NCBI GenBank assembly: GCA_030431255.1
Contig: JAUIJL010000001.1
Location: forward strand, 868,001-932,000
Source: Thermoanaerobaculia bacterium
Lineage (GTDB): Bacteria; Acidobacteriota; Thermoanaerobaculia; Multivoradales; J023
Direction of reading: 5' to 3'
Length of the DNA stretch: 64,000 bases
Shown here piece by piece: positions 43,984 through 53,462 of this stretch; within the stretch, counting starts at the first letter, position 1; each line of letters starts with the position of its first letter. Under the pieces are notes generated by a model. It worked only from the letters and a program-made list of their open reading frames with translations. It made no database searches and was not told the DNA's origin. The position numbers and the translations under genes are program-made.

Positions 43984-44048
43984 CGAATGAAATTCCAAAG
44001 ATCGAAAGAGATGGGCCACTTTCTCAGCGGCGAGCGGAGAGAAAAAGA

Positions 44049-47000
44049 TCAATAGCGACCGGTCGGTTGGCTATCGATATCGCCAGAGCTTATCAGTAAA
44101 TTCTCGTGCTCCAGCGGATCCGATTTCAGTGGCCCGGAGGTCAAAGGTAAATGTTTCGAGTCCAGGTCTTCATCTATCGGATTTGGGCTTGCCGGCTCCG
44201 CAGGTAGGTCTCTGCGATCGAAAAGGGCGAGGGTCGCCGGCACCAAGAAGAGGATCAGCAGAGAAGCCACCAACAAGCCGAATGCAATGGAGACGGCCAT
44301 TGGAATCAGAAATTGGGCTTGAAGGCTCCGCTCGAGCATCAACGGAGCGAGCCCGGCAAAGGTCGTGAACGATGTCAGCAGAATGGGGCGGAAGCGCGCT
44401 CGGCCGGCGAGATGCAAAGCTTCGTGGACGGCGTGGCCCTGGGCGCGAGCTTGGTTGTAAAACCCGACCAACACGAGACTGTCATTAACGATGACCCCGC
44501 TCAGGGCGATGATGCCGAAAAACGAGTAGATGTTGAGGTCGAGGCCGAGCAAGGTGTGGCCCCAGAAGGCGCCGATCAAGCCGAAGGGCACGGCCGCAAC
44601 CACCACCAGCGGCTGAAAGAACGAGCCGCAGAAGAGAGCGAGCACGATGTAAATCCCGAACATTGCGAAAAAGAAACCACGCACCAAGCCGCCGATGGCT
44701 TTGCTCTGATCTTCCTGGCCTCCGGCCCATCGGTGCTTCACGTTGGGAAAGTCCGCCAGCACGGACGGTAGGACCTCCGATTCCAAGGTGCTCAATATGG
44801 TCTTCGGGTCCCCGTGGGGAGCCGCGGACCCGGCGATTTCCGCAACCCGTTTACCGTTGATCCGAGTGATCGTGTGGAGACCGGTCCTGAAGTCGAGGCG
44901 AGCCACGCTCTCCAAGGGCACAAAATGGCCGGCCGGAGTGAGAATCGGCAGATGCCGGAGAAACTCCAAGGAATCTCTCTCCGACTTGGCATAGCTGACC
45001 CGAATCCGTAGCTCGTCTTGATCTCGCTGGGAGCGTTGGGCTTCGATGCCGAAATAGGCATGGCGGGTTTGGCGTGCAATGTCCCGGCTGGAGAGCCCGA
45101 GGGTGTGAGCAGCGGGCAGCGGAGTGATGTTGATTTCCCGTGGGCCTGCCCCCAGGGAATTGGAGATGTCGAGGACACCGGGTAGCTTCAGCAGGGCCGC
45201 CTCCATGGCGGACGCCGCATCGCGCAAATCGTCTAAGTCCGGGGACGTCAGCTCCAGGGAAACCGTCGGTCCGGCCGAGAACATCGAGGATTCGTAACGC
45301 AGGTGCTCGACCCCGGCCACCGAGCCGACTCTTTGTCGCCACCCGGCGAGCAGGTGCGACGCCTTTGCCTCACGCGCTTCCGCGGGCCTCAGGGCCACGT
45401 TGACCTCGCCCAAGCTCGCGCCCACAATCTCCACGGTGCGTCCGGTGGACGCCAGGATCTGTTGGGCTACGAAAGGCTGGTGACCCACCGAGATCAAGGT
45501 GTTGCTGAGGGGAGACGGCATGCCTTCGGGCTGGGAATCAGCGGCGGCTCCGTCGGCGATCTGTCGCAACGCCTGCTCGGTGGCGCTTGGGGTGGTGCCG
45601 CTGGCCAGCTCAACGATCGCCACCATATTTTCCGCTTCCACTGGTGGAAAGAAAGTGAAACGCAGGTGGCCCGTCAGCAACGGCAAAAGGGAGATCACCA
45701 GGAGCAGAACGCCGACGATCCAGGTCATGGCACGGAGCTTGAGGGATCTGGCCAGCCAGGGAAGATACCAGCGGTCGCGGACGGCGTTCAGGCGGGAGGA
45801 TGCGGCCGAGCGCAAGCGTTCCATGGGGCCCGGATCGGAGCGCGTTTTGGTGGAGCCGGACAAATGATGGGGCAGGATCAGCACCGACTCTATGAGCGAG
45901 AACAGCAACGTGAGGATGACCGCTCCGGCGATCGCCGCCATCGCCGGGCCGGTCTTGCCCGGAATAAACAACATGGGAGCGAAGGCGATGAGGGTGGTCA
46001 GCACCGAGACAAAAACCGGTGCCGAAACTTCGTGAACCCCCCGCGCGGCGGCCTCAGCACCCTCGACGCCCTGCTCGATCAGCTGAAAAACACGCTCGCC
46101 GACGATGATGGCATCGTCGACCACGATTCCGAGCACCAGAATCAAGGCGAAGAGTGAAATCAAATTGAATGACATGCCGAAGGCCGGCATCCACCAAAAT
46201 GTGCCGAAGAACGAGATCGGCACCCCCAGACTCACCCACCAAGCGAGGCGCCAATGCAGGAAGAGTGAGAGGGTCAACAGGACGAGCAAAAAACCCGCGA
46301 CGGCGTTGCGCACCAACAGCTCGATTTGAGATCGGAAGAATCGACTCTCGTCTTGCCAGAGCAGTAGGCTGATGGAATCCGGCAGAGAGCGGCGTTTGTC
46401 GGCGACGAACCCCTGGACCTCTTCCGCAATTCGTAGGACATCCTGCGAGCCGACCCGAGAGATCGACAACATCAGTGCCGGCCGACCATCGAGAAGGGTC
46501 CATTGGCGTTTCTCCGCTAGCCCGTCCCGCAGGGTCGCCACCTCACCCAACAAGACGATGCTGCCGTCGGAACGACTGATCAAGGGAAGGCGGGCAAGGT
46601 CAGAGCGAGTCAAAGCCCGATGGTCGGAGCGCAGCTGAGATTCCCGCCCGCCGAGCTCGAGACGACCCGCGGGCAGATCTGAGGAGCCCTGGCGAATAGC
46701 TTCCGCGACCTGCTCCAAGCTGAGCCCCAGACGCCGAAGCTCGGATTCCGGCATGTCCACCGAGATCTCCCACCGGCGAGCCCCCAAGATATCGACTTTG
46801 GTGACGTCCGGTAGCTCGAGCAGGCCTCGCCGGATCTCTTCCGCCAGCCTTCGGAGAGCTACCTCGTCCAAGTCGCCGGAGACCACCACTCCAAGGGCCT
46901 GCTGGCTGCGGAGCACCAGCTTCACGTTGGGACGCTCGATGTCGGCGGGGAAGGTGTCGATGGAGTCGATGCGTGCCCGCACGTCCGCGAGGGTTTCATG

Positions 47001-47306
47001 GACCGGGCTACCGCGACGGATCTGGGCCGAGATGCGGGCTTCTCCTTGGGCCGCCGTGGAGTGGATACGCTCCAGGGATTGTAGGTCCTTGAGGCTGTCT
47101 TCCACTCGCAGGACGAGCCCGGTCTCGACCTCACGAGGACCTGCCCCGGGGAGCTCGATGGTGACCTCGATGCGGTCGCTTTGAAAATCCGGGAAAATCT
47201 GTCGCCGAATGCTGCCGATCGAGGCCAGCCCGCCCAAAATGATCAGGAGCATCAGGAGGTTGGCGGCCACCGGTGATCGGACCATGGCCTGAAGCAAGGC
47301 TTTCAA
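44049..47306 (-). CDS. RND-family efflux permease
   Basis: A 1085-residue inner-membrane transporter with two halves, each with a first transmembrane helix, a large periplasmic loop and a bundle of helices: VAANLLMLLIILGGLASIGSIRRQIFPDF, LRVEDSLKDLQSLERIHSTA, the helix-4 region FNLISLFALILVLGIVVDDAII with its Asp pair, and the second-half counterpart SFFGIIALSGVIVNDSLVLV. The type resembles HAE/CusA-like exporters. Start TTG 47306 overlaps the membrane-fusion gene stop (TTGA) and gives the usual N-terminal helix. The TolC partner is not in the operon. Confidence 0.95.
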   Translation of the reverse strand: MKALLQAMVRSPVAANLLMLLIILGGLASIGSIRRQIFPDFQSDRIEVTIELPGAGPREVETGLVLRVEDSLKDLQSLERIHSTAAQGEARISAQIRRGSPVHETLADVRARIDSIDTFPADIERPNVKLVLRSQQALGVVVSGDLDEVALRRLAEEIRRGLLELPDVTKVDILGARRWEISVDMPESELRRLGLSLEQVAEAIRQGSSDLPAGRLELGGRESQLRSDHRALTRSDLARLPLISRSDGSIVLLGEVATLRDGLAEKRQWTLLDGRPALMLSISRVGSQDVLRIAEEVQGFVADKRRSLPDSISLLLWQDESRFFRSQIELLVRNAVAGFLLVLLTLSLFLHWRLAWWVSLGVPISFFGTFWWMPAFGMSFNLISLFALILVLGIVVDDAIIVGERVFQLIEQGVEGAEAAARGVHEVSAPVFVSVLTTLIAFAPMLFIPGKTGPAMAAIAGAVILTLLFSLIESVLILPHHLSGSTKTRSDPGPMERLRSAASSRLNAVRDRWYLPWLARSLKLRAMTWIVGVLLLVISLLPLLTGHLRFTFFPPVEAENMVAIVELASGTTPSATEQALRQIADGAAADSQPEGMPSPLSNTLISVGHQPFVAQQILASTGRTVEIVGASLGEVNVALRPAEAREAKASHLLAGWRQRVGSVAGVEHLRYESSMFSAGPTVSLELTSPDLDDLRDAASAMEAALLKLPGVLDISNSLGAGPREINITPLPAAHTLGLSSRDIARQTRHAYFGIEAQRSQRDQDELRIRVSYAKSERDSLEFLRHLPILTPAGHFVPLESVARLDFRTGLHTITRINGKRVAEIAGSAAPHGDPKTILSTLESEVLPSVLADFPNVKHRWAGGQEDQSKAIGGLVRGFFFAMFGIYIVLALFCGSFFQPLVVVAAVPFGLIGAFWGHTLLGLDLNIYSFFGIIALSGVIVNDSLVLVGFYNQARAQGHAVHEALHLAGRARFRPILLTSFTTFAGLAPLMLERSLQAQFLIPMAVSIAFGLLVASLLILFLVPATLALFDRRDLPAEPASPNPIDEDLDSKHLPLTSGPLKSDPLEHENLLISSGDIDSQPTGRY

Positions 47307-48943
47307 GGTGGCGCCCCGAATACGATGACGACACCTTGAGGCCCGACCTCAATCACGGGCGGGGGGATAGCTCGGTCCAGCTCGATCACCACTCGGGCAA
47401 TCGGCGGGTCGTGGTTGAATTGAGCCAAACGAGCTCGACGGAAAGGGCCTGCGTCAAGGATTTCGACATCCGGAGCGTGGGGCCAGGAGCTTCCCCTCAA
47501 ATCGGCGACCCAGCGGTGGGGTTGCTCCAAGGCAAAAAGCTGAGGGTCGCCGATGCGGTCTCCAGACACATGGACGCGCAAAGTCTCCCCGTCCTGATCG
47601 ACGCTCCAAGTCGTGAGCGTCGACTGCCCTTGGGAGATGTGAGGGGTAGGCTCCGGATGGGCATCCAATGGGTCGGCCAACAGTTCAGAGTTGGGGGCCA
47701 CGGCCGAGGATTCGAAGGGCTCCAGCGCTGCAGGAGGACGGCTGCCCACCAGCGCGTAGAGATCCTCCGTGTCCATGGGAAGCGGCTCGATCAACATGCC
47801 GTCAGTGGCCCAGGAGGGAGGTGAATAGCACACTCGATCTCCGTCCTGAAGACCTGAGCTCACGGCCAGCCACGTGTCTCGGTCGGCTCCGATTTGAATG
47901 TCGCGGCGTTCCAAGGCTCCGGCTTGCCCCAAGACTAAAACCGAGCTTTCCGCGAGCAACGCTGCTCGGGGAATCCAGAATCCGCGGCGAGGTTGCTCAA
48001 GCACGATACGGGCGGCGACCAAAGCGCCGGCGCGAGCCAATGGGTTTAGGGGGGTGCCGTCGGGACGGGTCTCGGGGACGAGCCTGACCACTAGGTGGCC
48101 CAGGCCCGTTTCGGGGTCGATTTGGGGCTCGATCCGCTCAGGCTGAGCGATGCCGAGGACGGCGGATTCGGGCTGGTCTTGAGGGGAGAGCACCACCCGA
48201 GCTTCTTTCGGGTTTCGCTCGATCCATTTCAGATGACGGCTCGAAACGGGAAGACGGGCTTCGAGGAACTCCGTGGATTGGAGCTCGGCGATCGGATCCC
48301 CAACCCGAAGATATTGACCGGGCTCCACCAGCCGGGCGGTGATCCAAGCCGAATAGGGAGCTGTGAGCTGAGTCCGAGAGAGGTCTAAACGGGCTTTCTC
48401 CAAAGCTGCCCGGGCTGCTTCGAGACGGGCTTCCGCTGCTTTGAGCTGGGGTCGTCGGGTTGCCAGCTCATGGTGTGGAGAGGCCTCAGCCTCAGCGGTG
48501 TCGAGGGCCCGTCGTGCTTGCCATTCCGCCTCAGCAGCCTGGGCCTCAGCCCGTTCTTGATGCCAGTGCAGCTCGGCTGCGGCCAATGACGCCTCGAGCT
48601 GCACGACGGCTAGTTGATAGTCCCGGGGATCGATTCGCGCCAGGGAGTCGCCGGCAGCAATGATCTCGCCCGGATAGAGTCTGCTCGAAACTCGAGTGAC
48701 TACCCCCGCGACCTGTGCCGAGAGCCGAGTTTCCACACCCGGTCGGAGCCGTCCCCAGGCCTTGGTTTCGAGGTGGTAGACCCCTTCTTCGGCGATGAAG
48801 ACCCTGACGGTCGGTGGGGCGGAGTCGGCGGGCTCCGGAGGCAGGTCTGCCCGGCCGCAGGCCAAGGCCCCAAACAGCGACATGCCCAGGAGGAGGTGGC
48901 CAAGCTTGTCCGATCCTCGTCTGAGACGACCTGGGCGTCGCAT
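47303..48943 (-). CDS. Membrane-fusion lipoprotein (HlyD/MFP) with C-terminal AMIN domain
   Basis: From ATG 48943 (GGAG 5 nt upstream) the protein has 546 residues. A lipobox LFGALACG is followed by the MFP barrel-sandwich (VETRLSAQVAGVVTRVSSRLYPGE), a long coiled coil (AAELHWHQERAEAQAAEAEW...), the lipoyl return (TAPYSAWITARLVEPGQYLRVGD) and beta-barrel domains (LERRDIQIGADRDTWLAVSSGLQ). About 95 residues at the C terminus form an AMIN-like domain (VHVSGDRIGDPQLFAL, RWVADLRG, IARVVIELD). AMIN domains bind peptidoglycan or septal sites in amidases and PilQ; their presence on an RND adaptor is unusual. Overlaps the pump gene by 4 nt. Confidence 0.88.
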   Translation of the reverse strand: MRRPGRLRRGSDKLGHLLLGMSLFGALACGRADLPPEPADSAPPTVRVFIAEEGVYHLETKAWGRLRPGVETRLSAQVAGVVTRVSSRLYPGEIIAAGDSLARIDPRDYQLAVVQLEASLAAAELHWHQERAEAQAAEAEWQARRALDTAEAEASPHHELATRRPQLKAAEARLEAARAALEKARLDLSRTQLTAPYSAWITARLVEPGQYLRVGDPIAELQSTEFLEARLPVSSRHLKWIERNPKEARVVLSPQDQPESAVLGIAQPERIEPQIDPETGLGHLVVRLVPETRPDGTPLNPLARAGALVAARIVLEQPRRGFWIPRAALLAESSVLVLGQAGALERRDIQIGADRDTWLAVSSGLQDGDRVCYSPPSWATDGMLIEPLPMDTEDLYALVGSRPPAALEPFESSAVAPNSELLADPLDAHPEPTPHISQGQSTLTTWSVDQDGETLRVHVSGDRIGDPQLFALEQPHRWVADLRGSSWPHAPDVEILDAGPFRRARLAQFNHDPPIARVVIELDRAIPPPVIEVGPQGVVIVFGAPP

Positions 48944-48960
48944 AGCGACTCCGAACAGAG

Positions 48961-49854
48961 TCAGGCCGGTGGAGCAGGTGGTTTGAAGGAGGTGGCCATT
49001 CCGGTCTTGCCGGCGGAGAGATCGGCGGCGAAATCGGCCCAAGACCTTGGGGTAATGCCCAGCTGCCCAAGGGTGTCGGTGGTGAAGGAGGAAGTACCCT
49101 CTCGAATCCGTCGGAAGACGTAAGCCACGTGTGCGACCGAGGAGCCCGCAACGCCCATGGCTTTCATGGCGGCCGACATTTGCTCGGGCGGAATATCCGC
49201 ATAAACGATGGTTTTACCCAGGGATTTGCTCAGGATGCCGGCGATTTCATCCATGGTCAACGAGGCTGGGCCGGTGATCTCGTAAGTCTGATTGTGGTGC
49301 CGGTCCTCCGTGAGGCAGGTGAGCACCGCAAGGGCGACGTCGCGAATATCGAGATAAGGGGCATCGCCTTGACCGGCGGGCGCCGGCATCAGACCCTGGC
49401 TTTCGATGGTCGCCGCGGACATCCAGAAGACGGTTTGGAAAAAACCGTGGGGCCGAATAATGGTGTAGTCGATACCGGAGCTCTTGAGGTGACTTTCCGA
49501 GGCGGCGTGCAGTCGCAGATTCGGGCTCGGAGACTCCAGGTCGGTCCAGAAGGCGGATAGCTTGACGATTTTTGAGACGCCGGCTTGTTTTGCGGCATCG
49601 ATCATCGCGATCTCACGATCGGCCAAGTGTTGGTCCGGGGTGCAAACCAAATACAGCTTATCGACTCCGCCCAGAGCCGAAGGAAGGGTCTCCGGAGCAT
49701 CGAAATCTCCGAGCACCGCATCGATACCCTGAGCGCTCAGGGTGCCGAGAGCTTCCGGCCGACGGACCATGCAGCGGAAAGGGTGGTCGGATTCCGACAG
49801 CAGTCTCACCAGCTCGCTACCGGTTCCTCCGGTGGCGCCTGTTACGAGGATCAT
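48961..49854 (-). CDS. NmrA-like NAD(P)-binding reductase
   Basis: A 297-residue Rossmann protein starting ILVTGATGGTGSELVRLL, with the NmrA/SDR (atypical) outline: FDAPETLPSALGGVDKLYLV, KIVKLSAFWTDLE, IRPHGFFQTVFWMSA, ITGPASLTMDEIAGILS. The usual SDR Tyr-x3-Lys is not obvious. Members act as azoreductases, quinone-sensing regulators or isoflavone-type reductases. ATG 49854 has GGAGG 5 nt upstream and is chosen over TTG 49866. It is the first gene of the pump operon, ending 17 nt before the membrane-fusion gene. Confidence 0.88.
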   Translation of the reverse strand: MILVTGATGGTGSELVRLLSESDHPFRCMVRRPEALGTLSAQGIDAVLGDFDAPETLPSALGGVDKLYLVCTPDQHLADREIAMIDAAKQAGVSKIVKLSAFWTDLESPSPNLRLHAASESHLKSSGIDYTIIRPHGFFQTVFWMSAATIESQGLMPAPAGQGDAPYLDIRDVALAVLTCLTEDRHHNQTYEITGPASLTMDEIAGILSKSLGKTIVYADIPPEQMSAAMKAMGVAGSSVAHVAYVFRRIREGTSSFTTDTLGQLGITPRSWADFAADLSAGKTGMATSFKPPAPPA

Positions 49855-50041
49855 ATGGGCCTCCAAAACCTTGTGGCCGGATCGAGCCGGCGGGACACGA
49901 GAGCTTCAGCAAAAAAGGATAGACGGGCCGCTCCAGAGGAGCTGAGCCCATTTTAATCCAATGCGAATTCTATCGAGGATCCGGTTTGGGAGCCAGACGC
50001 CGACGACAGATGCCGTCGGTAACTCTGTCAGAAAACGAAGC

Positions 50042-51295
50042 TCAGAAACTCACAGCAAGAGAAAGAATTGAATAATTACCGTTTCTGAAGGGTGTGAGGA
50101 CGGGATCTAGGAGAAAAGATCCATCCGGGAAAGGAGTCGGAATGAACCCGAGGGCCTCTTCCTCAACCCAGTGATATTCCCCTTTCAACACCACATTGGA
50201 GCTGAAGCGATAGTTGATGGAGACACCGGTGTCGGTGCGGACGTCTTGGACCGCCGGCCGAGTAAAGAAGTCCGAGGTCTGGGTGACCTCAGATTGCTCC
50301 CACTGCGCGAACGCGTGGATTTTTTCGGTGAAATAGTAGCCGAATTGATACCAGGTCACGCGATCCACAGCCTTGGAGGAAAAGCCTAAAAGCGGGCTGT
50401 TCAGCTGGCCGGTCAGGGCCCGATGCTCGGCTCTGAGAATAAAGCGCCGGGCGGGAAGCTCCGCGGATACGTACCAATCTTCAAATTCAGTGGCCTCACC
50501 GATGGGCCGGAAGATGCCCTCTTGACCCCCGAAGACATCCCGTTTTTGGCCTCCCAATCCAATCCGCAGACCCGAGTAAGGCGTGTTGAGCCAAAGTTGA
50601 ATCCCCCTTGCATCTTTGGCTTCGGCAATGGCGGGTGGGTCGTCGGGGACGAATACCGCCTGCTCGACGAGCTCGTACTCACCGTAGAAGACGTCCACGT
50701 CGAGAGGCCAGTCGGTTTCGCCGAAGAAGGAATGATGGAGCAGGGCTCCATCCACCGTCTCGCTGGTGAAGCTGCCTTCCCGATAGAAAATGTAGGGTGG
50801 ACGATAGAAAGGCAAGATGGTGCCGACGTCGCGAATTTCGTTGAAGATGCCGAGAGGAATCTGGACCCGGCCGATTTTGACGGAGGTATTGTCCGTAAGC
50901 CGTCGCTGATAGAACGCCCAATCCAGCTCGATATCGTCTTCGATCTTGTTGATGGGGCTGTCGCCGAGGCTGCGGCTGCTGAGCTGGACCACCAGGAGAT
51001 CTTTCTCGGAAATCTCATAGCGGAATTGGAGCGCCAAGAATCGGTAGTCGGTCGTCCCGCTTTCGGGGATGCCGACGATGACCTCATTGGGAGTGGGGCC
51101 GCCGTCCGTAAAGCTCGATTGGGCATATGCTTGGGTCATAAACCCATGGAATTGGAATTTTTCGCTCAGCTCATCTGCAAACGCTGCCGGGGCTGCGGTG
51201 AGGAGAAGCAGGAGCAGCGGCCAGAGCCGGAATGGATGAGGGCCGAGCTGCAAGCAGGACCGGCAAACGGGCGAAGAAAAACACTTGCTCGTCAT
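50042..51295 (-). CDS. Outer-membrane beta-barrel porin-like protein
   Basis: A 417-residue protein with a signal peptide (LWPLLLLLLTAAPAAFA), then repeating amphipathic strands with aromatic girdle residues (FHGFMTQAYAQSSF, LALQFRYEISEKDLLVVQL, SVKIGRVQIPLGIFNEI, WYVSAELPARRFILRAEH, GYYFTEKIHAFAQWEQ). It ends in the C-terminal Phe (SLAVSF) expected for BAM-dependent barrels. It resembles phosphate-type or poorly defined porins; the solute is unknown. AGGAG lies 5 nt before the ATG. It is not in the pump operon: about 175 bp separate the two. Confidence 0.85.
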   Translation of the reverse strand: MTSKCFSSPVCRSCLQLGPHPFRLWPLLLLLLTAAPAAFADELSEKFQFHGFMTQAYAQSSFTDGGPTPNEVIVGIPESGTTDYRFLALQFRYEISEKDLLVVQLSSRSLGDSPINKIEDDIELDWAFYQRRLTDNTSVKIGRVQIPLGIFNEIRDVGTILPFYRPPYIFYREGSFTSETVDGALLHHSFFGETDWPLDVDVFYGEYELVEQAVFVPDDPPAIAEAKDARGIQLWLNTPYSGLRIGLGGQKRDVFGGQEGIFRPIGEATEFEDWYVSAELPARRFILRAEHRALTGQLNSPLLGFSSKAVDRVTWYQFGYYFTEKIHAFAQWEQSEVTQTSDFFTRPAVQDVRTDTGVSINYRFSSNVVLKGEYHWVEEEALGFIPTPFPDGSFLLDPVLTPFRNGNYSILSLAVSF

Positions 51296-51773
51296 CTTTG
51301 CTCCTAAGCTGAATGAATCGTCGTGTGACTGCTATCTTACGGGCTGCCGGAAGTTTGGGTCAAGCGGACTACTCAAGGCGGATGGACCAAAGGTTTCGGC
51401 CGTGACTCTGATCCGAGGGAGAGGGTGAATTTCGATAGCGCGAGCATGCCGAGATGTTCGGGAACTGGGTGCCAAAATGGCATTTTGAGGCGTTGGAGGA
51501 ACCATGAGACTTGGGGTAGGTGCTTTTGTTTTCGGCACTTCGGAGGGCATTCAGAAGCCGTTCATTGGCTCAGCCCCTTCCAAAGATGGCCCGCGGGATC
51601 TTGGCCCCATTCTTGCTTGGGGGAACCTGGTGAGACATCGATCGAGCCCCCGGACCACCCATCGCGTCCAGGCCGTCGATACATCCACCATTGAAACGAT
51701 TGGCTAGTCTTCGGAATATCAAGCTTTTAAAGATTCAGCGATCCAACAGGTAAGGACTCCCAAGGAGGGTCAG
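51296..51773. other. 478-bp intergenic region with one palindrome
   Basis: Divergent region between the porin and htrA genes. It holds the near-perfect palindrome CAAAATG-G-CATTTTG at 51473-51487. A short frame at 51504-51707 has a good ribosome site but no coding character (see rejected items). The htrA ribosome site GGAGG lies 5 nt before 51774. Confidence 0.6.
51473..51487. promoter_or_regulatory. Palindromic site, possible operator
   Basis: CAAAATG and CATTTTG flank a single G, giving a 7-bp dyad of low G+C. It lies about 180 bp upstream of the porin start and 290 bp upstream of htrA. It could be a regulator site; nothing else supports this. Confidence 0.3.
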
Positions 51774-53276
51774 ATGAAGGAAGACACGGGGCGTCGACCC
51801 ATCACTCTGGTTTTGGTAGCAGCGGCATTGGTGTTCGGCATGGTGCTGGCGGGGGGCATGAATTTAGCGCCCAAGAGCTTCGCCGAATCGAACGATACTT
51901 CTGAGCATGCGGTGAAGGTGGAGACTCCGATCTCCAACGGGCTGCCCGGATTCGCGGACTTGGCCGAAGCTGTCTCACCGGCGGTGGTTTCGATCCAGGC
52001 CACTAAGATCGAACGTCGCGGCGGGGGCGACCCCAGGGGTCAGGATCCGTTTGAATTCTTTTTCGGTCCTCGCGGTCGCGACCGTGGGGAGCGGCAACCC
52101 CAACGGGCCGACTCCTCGGGCAGCGGATTCGTGATCAGCGCCGACGGGCTCGTGGTCACCAATCATCACGTGATTGAGGACGCGGAGTCTTTGACCGTTT
52201 TCCTGAACGGACGGGAGTATCCGGCGACGGTCAAGGGCGACGATCCCGCGACCGATATAGCGCTGCTGAAAATCGATCCGGAGGAGCCCTTGACCTATTT
52301 GGAGCTGTCGAGCAGTGACACTCTGCGCGTGGGTGATTGGATCATGGTCATCGGTAGCCCCTTGCAGCTCGACAACAGCGTTTCGGTAGGAGTGGTGAGC
52401 GCCAAGGGGCGGAGCATCAACATTACCCCGGACTCTTCGCTTGAAAACTTCATTCAAACCGACGCGGCGATCAACTTCGGCAACTCCGGCGGTCCCTTGG
52501 TCAATCTCAAGGGTGAGGTGGTGGGCATTGCCACCGCGATCAACTTCGGTGCCGAGAACATCGGATTTGCGGTGCCGGTCGATACCCTTCTGACGATCCT
52601 GCCGCAGCTCCGCGATACCGGAGTGGTCCGTCGGGGATATCTTGGCGTGAACATCGTGGATTTGGGTTATGAGGAAGCGGAGGCTTTCGGTCTCAAATCC
52701 ACCGACGGTGCCTTGGTCACGCGGGTGATGGAGAATAGCCCGGCCGAAGATGCCGGACTGAAATATGGAGACATCATCGTTGAGGTCAACGGCAAGCGAA
52801 TCAGCAGCAATCGTGAGCTGATCGACTATGTGTCGGCCCGTCCTCCCGGCGAGAAAGTGAAGCTCCGAGCGTTCCGGAACGGGGACTATGTGGATGTCGA
52901 GCTCACCCTTGGAGAGCGTCCGGGTGTGGATGTGCCGGTGGTCGAGACTCGTGAGGAAGAGTCGAGCGAGATCGATTGGTTGGGTATCAAATACCAAGAT
53001 ATCGACAACCAGACCCGCCAAAACCACAGCATGCCCGACGAGTTGGAGGGCGTTTGGGTGACTCAGGTGGCTCCCGACAGCCCCCTCTACGACAAAGGGG
53101 TGCGTCCGGGCGATGTGATCGTCGACGTCAACGGCAATAAAATCACCAGCGGTAAGGATCTCGAATCCGTGGCCGGCGAGGTGCCTTCGGGCCAATTCCT
53201 GCGCATCTACTTGAATCGGATCGATCCGCGTAGCGGTGTGGCCAATTCCTACTTCGCGGTGATCCGCGTCCCGTGA
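51774..53276 (+). CDS. degP: Periplasmic serine protease HtrA/DegP type
   Basis: A 500-residue protease/chaperone for envelope protein quality control. An N-terminal hydrophobic segment (ITLVLVAAALVFGMVLAGGM) anchors or exports it. The trypsin-like domain has the triad H132 (VTNHHVIED), D161 (ATDIALLK) and S238 (INFGNSGGPL). Two PDZ domains follow (about 285-375 and 400-500: DGALVTRVMENSPAEDAGLKYGD, EGVWVTQVAPDSPLYDKGVRPGD). GGAGG lies 5 nt upstream of the ATG. A terminator ends it before the NtrC-type gene. Confidence 0.95.
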   Translation: MKEDTGRRPITLVLVAAALVFGMVLAGGMNLAPKSFAESNDTSEHAVKVETPISNGLPGFADLAEAVSPAVVSIQATKIERRGGGDPRGQDPFEFFFGPRGRDRGERQPQRADSSGSGFVISADGLVVTNHHVIEDAESLTVFLNGREYPATVKGDDPATDIALLKIDPEEPLTYLELSSSDTLRVGDWIMVIGSPLQLDNSVSVGVVSAKGRSINITPDSSLENFIQTDAAINFGNSGGPLVNLKGEVVGIATAINFGAENIGFAVPVDTLLTILPQLRDTGVVRRGYLGVNIVDLGYEEAEAFGLKSTDGALVTRVMENSPAEDAGLKYGDIIVEVNGKRISSNRELIDYVSARPPGEKVKLRAFRNGDYVDVELTLGERPGVDVPVVETREEESSEIDWLGIKYQDIDNQTRQNHSMPDELEGVWVTQVAPDSPLYDKGVRPGDVIVDVNGNKITSGKDLESVAGEVPSGQFLRIYLNRIDPRSGVANSYFAVIRVP

Positions 53277-53354
53277 AGGGGCGGCGCCGAGCGTTGAACG
53301 GCCGAGGCCCTCGACGCGGTAAATAGGTCCAACCCAATCTACGTAGCTCTCATC

Positions 53355-53382
53355 AGGCCGGCCTCGTGCCGGCCTTTCCTTT
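53355..53382 (+). terminator. Rho-independent terminator of htrA
   Basis: An 8-bp stem AGGCCGGC / GCCGGCCT with loop CTCGT, then TTCCTTT. It begins 78 nt after the htrA stop and separates it from the response regulator gene. Confidence 0.8.
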
Positions 53383-53462
53383 ACCTCTCGCCCCGAATCT
53401 CGGGGTAAGCTCGGCGTTCGAGAGAGGAAAATCAGAAATGCCTGAGCCCACGGAGAATTTCG

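Noticed and set aside
51504-51707. Short plus-strand frame with GGAGG 4 nt before its ATG, in the porin-htrA gap
   Set aside because: Its 67 residues show no hydrophobic core or family resemblance, and its end is close to the htrA promoter region. The ribosome site may be chance.
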